A stretch of 62,928 nucleotides of DNA. Source: UBA2882 sp045542735. Its GTDB lineage: Bacteria; Bacillota; Clostridia; Lachnospirales; Lachnospiraceae. The notes under the pieces are model-generated. The model saw nothing but the letters and a program-made list of their open reading frames with translations. It had not been told where the DNA came from and made no database searches. A program made the translations under genes and the position numbers. The stretch spans positions 1 through 62,928 of the forward strand of contig JAZQLQ010000027.1 in NCBI GenBank assembly GCA_045542735.1. The letters are read 5' to 3'. This document shows, piece after piece, positions 15,812 through 22,939 of this stretch; position 1 is the stretch's first letter; each line of letters begins with the position of its first letter.

Positions 15812-17254
15812 ATGAATGAAATAATTAAGGATTTAACATTACAGGAAAAATTACAAATATTAGCAGATGCAGCCAAGTATGATGTGGCTTGTACCTCCAG
15901 TGGAGTGGACCGTAAAGGACAGGAAGGGATGTTGGGAAATGCCCGTGCCTGTGGTATTTGTCATAGCTTTGCCTCTGATGGACGATGCATTTCTCTGTTG
16001 AAGATTTTGATGACCAATCATTGCATTTATGATTGTAAGTATTGTATTAACCGCAGTTCCAATGATGTGGTGAGGACAACCTTTACGCCGGAAGAGATAT
16101 GCACGTTAACGGTGGAGTTTTATAAGCGCAATTATATTGAAGGGCTTTTCTTAAGCTCAGGTGTCATCAACAGCCCGGCATATACCATGGAAAAAATTTG
16201 TGAGACCTTGCGCTTGCTTCGGACCAAATACCGCTTTAATGGCTACATTCATGTAAAAGCCATTCCCGGTGCACCGGATGAACTGTTGGCGGCAGCAGGT
16301 TATCTGGCAGACCGTATCAGCATCAATCTGGAGCTGCCGACTGCAGAGAGTTTGTCGCGTCTTGCGCCGAATAAGAATTTCCAGACCATCCTAAAGCCCA
16401 TGGGAAAGGTCAGTAGTACCATTGCGGCACATCGATTAGCAATCGGCAAAGATGCCAAGATGGAGCGTAGTATGTCCAATCGGTATCTGCAAAAGAATAT
16501 TTTTCAGGATGCACGGCTGGAGGGGAAAGGAAATACTTCCGGCAATGATGTGGCGCTTACATACACCGGTGGTTGTCTGACAAAGGCAGAGGAGCAATTA
16601 CAGCGTTCTTTCGCGCCTGCAGGACAAAGTACCCAGATGATTATCGGAGCCAGCGGAGAATCAGATTATAACTTGATACAGACTACGCAGAAGCTCTATC
16701 AGGCATATGACTTAAAGCGTGTATTTTATTCTGCTTATGTACCGATTAATGAGGATAGCAATCTGCCGGCCCTGGGCACGCCGCCACCCTTATTGCGGGA
16801 GCATCGGTTGTATCAGGCAGATTGGCTTTTGAGATTTTATGGCTTTGAGGCAGATGAATTATTATCTGAAGAGCGTCCCAATTTTAATGAGAAATTGGAC
16901 CCGAAATGTGATTGGGCATTGCGTCATTTGGACATGTTTCCTGTGGAGGTTCAGACGGCTCCCTATGATTTGATTTTGCGTATTCCCGGCATTGGTCCCA
17001 AGTCAGCGGGGCGGATTATGAAGGCGCGCCGTTATGGAAGCCTGGATTTTGATACCTTAAAGAAAATGGGAGTGGTGTTAAAAAGAGCCCATTACTTTAT
17101 CACTTGCGGTGGCAAGATGATGTACCATATTCCAATTGAAGAACAGTACATCACAAGACAGCTTACTGCCACCAATGCAAAGGAAAACTGGCAGATTGTT
17201 CACCAGACCGGATATCAGCAGATGTCTTTGTTTGATGACTTTGGAGTGGGGTGA
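15812..17254 (+). CDS. putative DNA modification/repair radical SAM protein
   Basis: A 480-residue radical SAM enzyme with the cluster motif CIYDCKYC (Cys71, Cys75, Cys78), two further cysteines shortly before it (Cys47, Cys50) and a C-terminal helix-hairpin-helix DNA-binding motif (RIPGIGPKSAGRIMKA, ~residues 392-407). This architecture matches the family annotated as putative DNA modification/repair radical SAM protein, which is paired in many genomes with DUF4130 or a DUF4130-uracil-DNA-glycosylase fusion. Its chemistry is not established. The ATG at 15812 is apparently leaderless and under an SOS box. The partner gene begins 4 bases after its stop. Confidence 0.85.
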   Translation: MNEIIKDLTLQEKLQILADAAKYDVACTSSGVDRKGQEGMLGNARACGICHSFASDGRCISLLKILMTNHCIYDCKYCINRSSNDVVRTTFTPEEICTLTVEFYKRNYIEGLFLSSGVINSPAYTMEKICETLRLLRTKYRFNGYIHVKAIPGAPDELLAAAGYLADRISINLELPTAESLSRLAPNKNFQTILKPMGKVSSTIAAHRLAIGKDAKMERSMSNRYLQKNIFQDARLEGKGNTSGNDVALTYTGGCLTKAEEQLQRSFAPAGQSTQMIIGASGESDYNLIQTTQKLYQAYDLKRVFYSAYVPINEDSNLPALGTPPPLLREHRLYQADWLLRFYGFEADELLSEERPNFNEKLDPKCDWALRHLDMFPVEVQTAPYDLILRIPGIGPKSAGRIMKARRYGSLDFDTLKKMGVVLKRAHYFITCGGKMMYHIPIEEQYITRQLTATNAKENWQIVHQTGYQQMSLFDDFGVG

Positions 17255-17258
17255 TGGG

Positions 17259-18047
17259 ATGACGGTTTTTACTTGTGATGATAATTTTGAGAGTATGATG
17301 ACCTGTATCTATGATGCATGGGCAAGTAGGAAAGGTCATAGTAATGTCCGGTTGATGAAAGGGCCGGTTGCACAACCGGATTTATTTACGGAATATATTC
17401 ATGTGGATGCGGATGAGGACAAGGTGATAAAAGTCATTCGTTCTATCCAAAAGAAGATATCTTATGAAGCATATATGCAGGTTTTTTATGCGGCTCTGTC
17501 TTATGAAGCAGATGCTTTGGATACCATATACCGCTTTTTAATCTTGGGATTTGCTTATGGCAAGCAGGTGACATCCATGTTGTCTGAGCCTATAGTCATG
17601 CGCGTGATGGAGTTAAAGCGCAACGTGGGAAATGAAGCCCACTATTTTCGGGAATTTGCACGGTTTAGCTCGGTGGGAGGACAGGTCTATGTCTGTCATA
17701 TTGAACCAAAGAGTAATGTTTTGTTGTATGTTGCCAATCATTTTAGGGATCGGATGCCTTCCGAGTATTGGGTGATTATGGATGATAATCGGAAAGTGGC
17801 AGCAATTCATCCGGTGAACGAAGATTTTTATATCCGCTATCTGACAGACGAAGAAGCAGAGGCGTTATTAAAAACCGAACAAATAGAAGATGAGTTTACC
17901 GGACTGTGGAGGACCTTTTTTGATACAATAGGCATTAAGGAAAGAAATAATTCTTCCTGTCAGCGCAATTTGTTCCCCATTTGGATGCGGAAGCATGCGG
18001 TGGAATTTCAAGAAAACGAAAGAATAATCGCCCCAAGGGAATCATAG
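17259..18047 (+). CDS. DUF4130 domain protein, partner of the radical SAM protein
   Basis: A 262-residue protein of the DUF4130 family (annotated as probable DNA metabolism protein). It begins MTVFTCDDNFESMM and has the conserved central region LKRNVGNEAHYFREFARF and a C-terminal ...CQRNLFPIWMRKHAVEF segment typical of the family. In Proteobacteria the same domain is fused to a uracil-DNA glycosylase-like domain; here it stands alone. ATG 17259 follows GGAGTGGGG; a longer in-frame opening upstream overlaps the radical SAM gene and is not needed. Its stop lies inside the hairpin that covers the spmB ribosome binding site. Confidence 0.83.
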   Translation: MTVFTCDDNFESMMTCIYDAWASRKGHSNVRLMKGPVAQPDLFTEYIHVDADEDKVIKVIRSIQKKISYEAYMQVFYAALSYEADALDTIYRFLILGFAYGKQVTSMLSEPIVMRVMELKRNVGNEAHYFREFARFSSVGGQVYVCHIEPKSNVLLYVANHFRDRMPSEYWVIMDDNRKVAAIHPVNEDFYIRYLTDEEAEALLKTEQIEDEFTGLWRTFFDTIGIKERNNSSCQRNLFPIWMRKHAVEFQENERIIAPRES

Positions 18048-18075
18048 ATTGTGATAATGACAATCCCTTTGGGGC
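18030..18075 (+). promoter_or_regulatory. hairpin sequestering the spmB ribosome binding site
   Basis: GCCCCAAGGGA (18030-18040) pairs with TCCCTTTGGGGC (18064-18075), with one bulged base, and an inner ATTGT/ACAAT stem. The right arm holds the GGGG that would bind the ribosome 5 bases before the spmB ATG at 18080. The left arm is translated as the last codons of the upstream gene (stop at 18045-18047), so ribosomes there would melt it. No T run follows, so it is not a terminator. Confidence 0.65.
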
Positions 18076-18079
18076 AATT

Positions 18080-18607
18080 ATGAGCGTTTTAGCAAATATT
18101 TCCAATATTATTATTCCGGTGCTTATTTTTTATATTATTGCTTTTGGAATGGCAGCAAAGACACCGGTTTATGAGTCCTTTATCAAAGGTGCTAAGGATG
18201 GACTAAAAACAGTTGTGGATATTGCGCCTACGTTGATAGGTTTAATGATGGCAGTGGGAGTGCTTCGGGCATCCGGTTTTTTGGAGTTTATAGGTGGATT
18301 GATTGGAAGACTGACAGACCCCATTGGTTTTCCCGGAGATTTGGTTCCGCTGACTTTGGTTAAGATGTTTTCTTCTTCAGCAGCGACAGGATTGTTATTG
18401 GATGTTTTTAAGAACTATGGAACAGATTCTTTGATAGGAATGATGGCGTCGCTCATGATGAGTTCCACAGAGACTATCTTTTATACTATGTCAGTTTATT
18501 TTATGGTGGCAAAAGTCCATAAAACAAAATTTACCCTGCCCGGTGCAATCATTGCAACCTTGGCAGGGACCATAGCCAGTATTATATTGGCGGGGATGAT
18601 AGTATAG
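18080..18607 (+). CDS. spmB: spore maturation protein B
   Basis: Partner of SpmA in spore core dehydration, 175 residues (B. subtilis SpmB is 178). Membrane segments occur near residues 3-22, 40-60 and 150-172; the typical KMFSSSAATGLLLD and MMSSTETIFYTMSVYF motifs are present. ATG 18080 gives the family N-terminus; the longer frame reaching back into the DUF4130 gene is an overlap artefact. Its ribosome binding site is in a hairpin opened by upstream translation. Only one base separates its stop from the stop of the convergent nuclease gene. Confidence 0.92.
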   Translation: MSVLANISNIIIPVLIFYIIAFGMAAKTPVYESFIKGAKDGLKTVVDIAPTLIGLMMAVGVLRASGFLEFIGGLIGRLTDPIGFPGDLVPLTLVKMFSSSAATGLLLDVFKNYGTDSLIGMMASLMMSSTETIFYTMSVYFMVAKVHKTKFTLPGAIIATLAGTIASIILAGMIV

Positions 18608-18608
18608 A

Positions 18609-19067
18609 TTATTTCTTCCGACTCTCTTCCAACATGGAATCAATATATCCTCGATCCCAAAGTAAGATTTTCAGTTTCTTTGCCGCCTCTACAGCCGGGG
18701 CTGTAAAGTATTGGTTGGTCATGACCACACCAACCATCCGGTCATAATAATCGCGACCGGCATAGGCTTCCTGAATGGCTTTCACACCCACAGGCTCACT
18801 ATAGCGTTTACATTGGATGGCATAGGTCACACCTTCTTTTTGAGCTAGGATATCAATGCCATAATCGCCGCTTGCCTTGGTCAATTCAATCTCATCAAAG
18901 CCACGCTGGGATAACAGTGTGGCACAAAAGTCTTCAAAATCCACACCTTCCATTTCATCCATTTCCGTTATTTTAAAATGTCTGCCATAGTGTTTACTCA
19001 GTGTAAAGGCAGAAAATAAAAGCAATAAGCATAACAAGCAAAAACCAATAATATAATAGATTTCCAT
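18609..19067 (-). CDS. membrane-anchored Mrr-type restriction endonuclease domain protein
   Basis: A 152-residue protein with one N-terminal membrane segment (about residues 3-22) and a cytoplasmic Mrr-type PD-(D/E)xK nuclease domain. The domain opens FEDFCATLLSQRGF and has the catalytic GDYGIDILAQ and IQCKRY (QxK) motifs. Mrr-type domains cleave DNA, often modified DNA. The start at 19067 has AAGGAG 8 bases upstream; an in-frame ATG at 19094 lies before that site. It converges on spmB with a one-base gap and no terminator. Target and role (defence, DNA turnover or uptake) are unknown. Confidence 0.8.
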   Translation of the reverse strand: MEIYYIIGFCLLCLLLLFSAFTLSKHYGRHFKITEMDEMEGVDFEDFCATLLSQRGFDEIELTKASGDYGIDILAQKEGVTYAIQCKRYSEPVGVKAIQEAYAGRDYYDRMVGVVMTNQYFTAPAVEAAKKLKILLWDRGYIDSMLEESRKK

Positions 19068-19124
19068 AAAGTTTTCTCCTTCTATATAGTTCAATTATGA
19101 ATGTTTCAATATTAAAAAGCAATC

Positions 19125-19153
19125 TTTACTTTTTTCTGTTCCAAACCTATAAT
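19125..19153 (+). promoter_or_regulatory. promoter of the AEC transporter gene, nearly leaderless
   Basis: TTTACT (19125-19130), 17 bases, TATAAT (19148-19153). The ATG at 19164 lies 10 bases past the -10, giving a leader of only a few bases and no room for a ribosome binding site. Confidence 0.6.
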
Positions 19154-19163
19154 TAAAACTATT

Positions 19164-20111
19164 ATGGAACATTTGATTTTTTCGCTGAATGCGACAGTAC
19201 CGATTTTTTTGACCATGGTCATCGGCTATCTTTTGAAGCAGTCAAAGATGATGGACGAGTCCTTTGTCAAAACCTTAAATAAATTTAATTTTAATGTGAC
19301 ATTGCCTCTATTACTTTTTGAGGACTTGGCAAATGCAAGATTTTCTGATGTGTGGGATGGCAAATATGTGTTATTTTGCTTTTTGGTGACACTTTTTAGT
19401 ATCGTGATTATCTGGTTGTTAAGTGCACTGTTTTTAAAAGATAAAGACATGGTGGGTGAGTTCACACAGGCTTGCTATCGAAGTAGCGCAGCCGTGCTTG
19501 GACTGGCTTTTATCCAAAACATTTATGGGACTTCCCAGATGGCGCCCCTCATGATTATTGGCACCGTGCCTCTCTACAATGTGATGGCAGTGGTCGTTTT
19601 ATCCTTTAGCGGACCGGGTGAACACAAGCTCAATAGAGAGAGCTTCCGTAAATCCCTGCTTGGCATTGCCAAAAATCCGATTATTATCAGCATTGTATTG
19701 GGTATCATAGCCTCTGTGATAAAAGTAGATTTCCCGGTGATAGTAGACAAGACTATCCACAACTTTGCTGTTATGGCATCGCCACTGGCGTTGATTGGCT
19801 TAGGAGCGGGATTTGAGGGAAGAAAGGCCATTCAAAAAATTTGTCCCACAGCAATTGCTACAACAGTAAAACTTTTGCTTCTACCCGCATTATTCCTACC
19901 ACTTGCCATGTATCTGGGATTTACCGGAGAAAAACTGGTGGCAATCCTTGTGATGCTTGGTTCTGCCACTACACCCAGTTGCTATATTATGGCAAAGAAC
20001 ATGGGACATGAAGGTACCTTGACTTCCGGTACTGTAGTAGCGACCACATTTTTTAGTTCGGTCAGCCTGACCCTGTGGTTGTTTGTATTAAAATACTTGG
20101 GAGCGATTTGA
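19164..20111 (+). CDS. AEC family transporter (auxin efflux carrier-like)
   Basis: A 315-residue polytopic membrane protein of the AEC family, whose bacterial members export organic acids such as malonate or malate or amino-acid-like compounds. About ten hydrophobic segments are visible, in two five-helix halves, with family features such as TLPLLLFEDLA near residue 45 and LGSATTPSCYIMAK near residue 270. The substrate is unknown. No ribosome binding site precedes the ATG; the promoter predicts a near-leaderless mRNA. It is followed by the NdpA-like gene. Confidence 0.85.
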   Translation: MEHLIFSLNATVPIFLTMVIGYLLKQSKMMDESFVKTLNKFNFNVTLPLLLFEDLANARFSDVWDGKYVLFCFLVTLFSIVIIWLLSALFLKDKDMVGEFTQACYRSSAAVLGLAFIQNIYGTSQMAPLMIIGTVPLYNVMAVVVLSFSGPGEHKLNRESFRKSLLGIAKNPIIISIVLGIIASVIKVDFPVIVDKTIHNFAVMASPLALIGLGAGFEGRKAIQKICPTAIATTVKLLLLPALFLPLAMYLGFTGEKLVAILVMLGSATTPSCYIMAKNMGHEGTLTSGTVVATTFFSSVSLTLWLFVLKYLGAI

Positions 20112-20162
20112 TGCTTGATTGAGAAGCGGACATTACGTGACGAAAAGAACAGGAGATAAAAC

Positions 20163-21182
20163 ATGTATAAAGACGATATCCGAATCCGAAGAGTGATTGT
20201 ACATATTATGGATTCCACTGTAGGAATGCCGGTGTTATCTGATACCGAGATTGAGTTTGGTTCAGATTTGGCAGACTTTTTAAAGGAGCATATTTACAAG
20301 ATTGTAGCAGGTGACGACTGCAAAGTATGTCAATTTTATAAAGAAGAGTCCGAAGTTTATAAAATGCTCATTCAGTATGATGAAGACTACTTTGTGGACA
20401 TCAGTAAGGATATGGGCAACTTCCTTTATCAGATTATGAACAGCAACATTGATATTCCACCTGCGGATTTGATGGTAGTACGCTTTGATGAAAGAGACAA
20501 TAAATATCTGGCAGTGCTCAAAATGAATTACAAGGAGTTTTATACCCATCGGACCCAAGCAAAGGAAGAGGGAAATGAAAACCAGATTATCAAATATAAA
20601 TCCATCCTGCCTACAGAAAGCCAAAGATTACAGGAAGCTGCAATTATTAATTTGGCCGATTTGAGCGTACATGCCATAGAGAAAAAATATGATGTCAATG
20701 GTGAAAAGACCAATTACTTTACTTATCTTTTCTTAAAATGCTCCAGCAAGCTTTCACCCAAATCCAAGCTCTCTATCGTGACCCGCGCCGTAGAAAGTGT
20801 ACAAAACGGTTATTATGATGAGACCAAGCAGTTTGAAGCCAACATGAAGGCTAAAAATATCATCCACCAGGAGTTAGAGGAAAACGGAAGTTTCACGGTT
20901 GAAACCATTGCAGATAAGATTTTTGATGAAAAGCCTGATTTAAAACAGGAGTTTCAGGAGAAAATGGAAAAATATGACATGGTCCGCGAGGAAATTAAGC
21001 CCCAGAATGAAAAGACCATGAAGAAATATGAGACACAGGTATTAAAAACCGATTCCGGTATTGAGATCAAGATTCCCATGAAGGAATACAACGATCCTTC
21101 CAGCGTAGAGTTCATTACCGAGGAGAACGGAAACGTATCGGTATTGATTAAAAATATCGGTTATCTGAAAGCTCGTATCTAA
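20163..21182 (+). CDS. nucleoid-associated protein, NdpA family
   Basis: A 339-residue soluble protein of the NdpA/YejK (37-kDa nucleoid-associated protein) family. It begins with the typical IRIRRVIVHIMD segment and shows ADLMVVRF, NYKEFYTH, LPTESQRLQEAAIINL and KTNYFTYLFLKCSSKLSPK. NdpA proteins bind DNA and are common on chromosomes, plasmids and phages; the role of chromosomal copies is poorly known. It starts after AGGAGATAAAAC, 51 bases from the AEC gene, and ends just before the fabT promoter. Confidence 0.8.
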   Translation: MYKDDIRIRRVIVHIMDSTVGMPVLSDTEIEFGSDLADFLKEHIYKIVAGDDCKVCQFYKEESEVYKMLIQYDEDYFVDISKDMGNFLYQIMNSNIDIPPADLMVVRFDERDNKYLAVLKMNYKEFYTHRTQAKEEGNENQIIKYKSILPTESQRLQEAAIINLADLSVHAIEKKYDVNGEKTNYFTYLFLKCSSKLSPKSKLSIVTRAVESVQNGYYDETKQFEANMKAKNIIHQELEENGSFTVETIADKIFDEKPDLKQEFQEKMEKYDMVREEIKPQNEKTMKKYETQVLKTDSGIEIKIPMKEYNDPSSVEFITEENGNVSVLIKNIGYLKARI

Positions 21183-21191
21183 TATTTTCCG

Positions 21192-21220
21192 TTGCGGTTT
21201 AAACAAGTTTTCGATATACT
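21192..21220 (+). promoter_or_regulatory. promoter of the fabT-like gene
   Basis: TTGCGG (21192-21197), 17 bases, TATACT (21215-21220), 28 bases before the GTG start. No TTTGA-N3-TCAAA palindrome is present, so autoregulation through the same site is not evident. Confidence 0.55.
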
Positions 21221-21248
21221 GTTTATAGAAAATCAGAGGGGTAAAAAA

Positions 21249-21686
21249 GTGGATATCAAAGATACACTGAACCGTTTGTTTGTGGAACTTTTTCGGGATA
21301 TCAACAACATCGAAGAGAAGCAGATAAAAACGGGAGAATTTGCCAACTTAACATTGAATGATATGCATGTAATCAATGCTATCGGTACCGGAAAACCTAA
21401 GAATATGTCTTCGGTTGCCAAGGCCTTAAATGTCACCATGGGCACCCTTACCATTGCGGTAAACGGTTTGGTGAAAAAGGGTTTTGTAGAACGTGTCCGT
21501 TCTGAAGAGGACAGACGTGTCGTATTGGTATCCCTGACTTCCAAAGGTAAAAAAGCCTTTGCCCGACATGAGAAATTCCATGCGGATATGATAGATGCTA
21601 TTGTAGAGAGACTGTCTGAGGATGAAAAGGAAGTGCTCGCTAAGAGTTTAGAAGATTTGAATGGATTTTTTATTAGTTTGAAATAG
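21249..21686 (+). CDS. fabT: FabT-like MarR family regulator of fatty acid synthesis
   Basis: A 145-residue winged-helix regulator. The DNA-binding part LNVTMGTLTIAVNGLVKKGFVERVRSEEDRRVV (~residues 60-95; quoted in outline) closely resembles streptococcal FabT, including VTMGTLT and VRSEEDRRVV. The GTG start at 21249 has AGAGGGG at good distance; an in-frame TTG lies at the promoter. FabT represses fab genes, helped by acyl-ACP. Candidate operators lie upstream of acpP, fabD and fabV in this window. Unlike in streptococci, the gene is about 8 kb from the fab cluster and stands alone. Confidence 0.78.
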   Translation: MDIKDTLNRLFVELFRDINNIEEKQIKTGEFANLTLNDMHVINAIGTGKPKNMSSVAKALNVTMGTLTIAVNGLVKKGFVERVRSEEDRRVVLVSLTSKGKKAFARHEKFHADMIDAIVERLSEDEKEVLAKSLEDLNGFFISLK

Positions 21687-21702
21687 ACTTAATACAGATG
21701 TC

Positions 21703-21741
21703 AAAACAGAGCTGTCACAAAGAACGTGGGAGCTCTTTTTG
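21703..21741 (+). terminator. terminator after fabT
   Basis: Stem AGAGCT/AGCTCT flanked by A and T runs (AAAAC on the left, TTTTTG on the right), with a loop of about 18 bases. Confidence 0.6.
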
Positions 21742-21786
21742 TAAAAGAATGATTGGAACGAGATAAAAAGAAGTCAGTGGAGATGA

Positions 21787-22173
21787 ATGATGCGAATAGA
21801 ACACATTGCAATGTATGTAAACGACTTGGAAGCAACCAGAGATTTTTTTATTAAGTATTTTGATGCAACATCAAATGCCGGATATCATAATAAAACTACG
21901 GGTTTTCAATCCTATTTTTTAAGCTTTGACGATGGTGCCCGTTTGGAAATCATGAAAAAACCTGTTATGGAAGATGGTGCAAAAGACTTGGTGCGTACCG
22001 GTTATATTCATATTGCTTTTAGTCTTGGAAGTAAAGAAGCCGTGGATGTGCTTACAGAAAGAATGAAACAGGATGGATATGATGTTATCAGTGGACCAAG
22101 AATCACAGGTGACGGGTATTATGAAAGTTGCATTGTAGGAATTGAAGGAAATCAAATTGAAATTACGGTGTAA
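21787..22173 (+). CDS. VOC family (glyoxalase-like) protein
   Basis: A 128-residue vicinal-oxygen-chelate protein. The N-terminal MRIEHIAMYVNDLEATRDFF and C-terminal GYYESCIVGIEGNQIEITV are typical of the glyoxalase/bleomycin resistance fold; His (in IEHIA), Glu (RLEIM), His (YIHIAF) and Glu (NQIEI) are at the metal-ligand positions. Whether it acts on methylglyoxal adducts or another compound is unknown. Two adjacent ATG codons are possible starts. It forms a pair with the next SDR gene. Confidence 0.8.
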   Translation: MMRIEHIAMYVNDLEATRDFFIKYFDATSNAGYHNKTTGFQSYFLSFDDGARLEIMKKPVMEDGAKDLVRTGYIHIAFSLGSKEAVDVLTERMKQDGYDVISGPRITGDGYYESCIVGIEGNQIEITV

Positions 22174-22216
22174 GATTTTATATTAAGAATAGAATTTGAA
22201 GTGGATGGTGAATGAT

Positions 22217-22939
22217 ATGTTTGATTTTAAAGATAAAATTGTAGTGGTGACCGGTGGTGCCAGAGGAATAGGGAAATGTATCTGTGAGCAATTTGAAAAA
22301 GCCGGTGCCAAGGTTTGTGTGATTGACCTTTTGGACAATGACTATTTCGTAGGTGATCTTGCAAATAAAGAAACCTTGGAGCTTTTTGCAGAAAAGGTAA
22401 TTGCTGATTATGGACATGTAGACTATCTTATCAATAATGCCGCTCCAAAGTTTTGTGGGATATCAAGTGGCAGTTATGAAGATTTTGAATACGCGCTAAA
22501 GGTTGGTGTAACGGCACCGTTTTATCTTACAAAATTGTTTGCTCCATATTTTGCCCAAGGTGCCGCTATTGTAAATATCTCTTCTTCCAGAGATAGAATG
22601 AGTCAGCCCGAGAGCGAGAGTTATACCGCAGCAAAAGGTGGGATTGCATCACTTACCCATGCATTGGCAGTGAGCCTTGCAGGGAAAGTGAGAGTGAATT
22701 CCATTTCGCCCGGCTGGATAGATACAGATTATAAGGTATATGAAGGACCGGATGCAATACAGCAGCCGGTAGGCAGAGTGGGAAATCCTGATGATATTGC
22801 CAATATGGTATTGTACCTTTGTTCTGAAATGGCAGGGTTTATTACCGGAGAGAATATCTGTATTGATGGCGGAATGACCAAACAGATGATATATCATGAT
22901 GACTTTGGTTGGAAATTTCAAAAAAAGACTCATCCATAA
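22217..22939 (+). CDS. short-chain dehydrogenase/reductase
   Basis: A 240-residue classical SDR with the cofactor motif TGGARGIG (~residues 12-19), NNAA, the serine in NISSSRD and the catalytic YTAAKGG (~144-150), then SPGWIDTD. The substrate is not evident. ATG 22217 gives the best family fit. It lies 43 bases after the VOC gene, so probably one operon. Its last ~98 bases are overlapped on the other strand by the end of the DUF885 gene. Confidence 0.82.
   Translation: MFDFKDKIVVVTGGARGIGKCICEQFEKAGAKVCVIDLLDNDYFVGDLANKETLELFAEKVIADYGHVDYLINNAAPKFCGISSGSYEDFEYALKVGVTAPFYLTKLFAPYFAQGAAIVNISSSRDRMSQPESESYTAAKGGIASLTHALAVSLAGKVRVNSISPGWIDTDYKVYEGPDAIQQPVGRVGNPDDIANMVLYLCSEMAGFITGENICIDGGMTKQMIYHDDFGWKFQKKTHP

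Noticed and set aside
17136..17258. Extension of the DUF4130 gene over the end of the radical SAM gene
   Set aside because: No ribosome binding site or family similarity; ATG 17259 fits.
17981..18079. Extended spmB start inside the DUF4130 gene
   Set aside because: The residues are overlap coding; SpmB length and N-terminus match ATG 18080.
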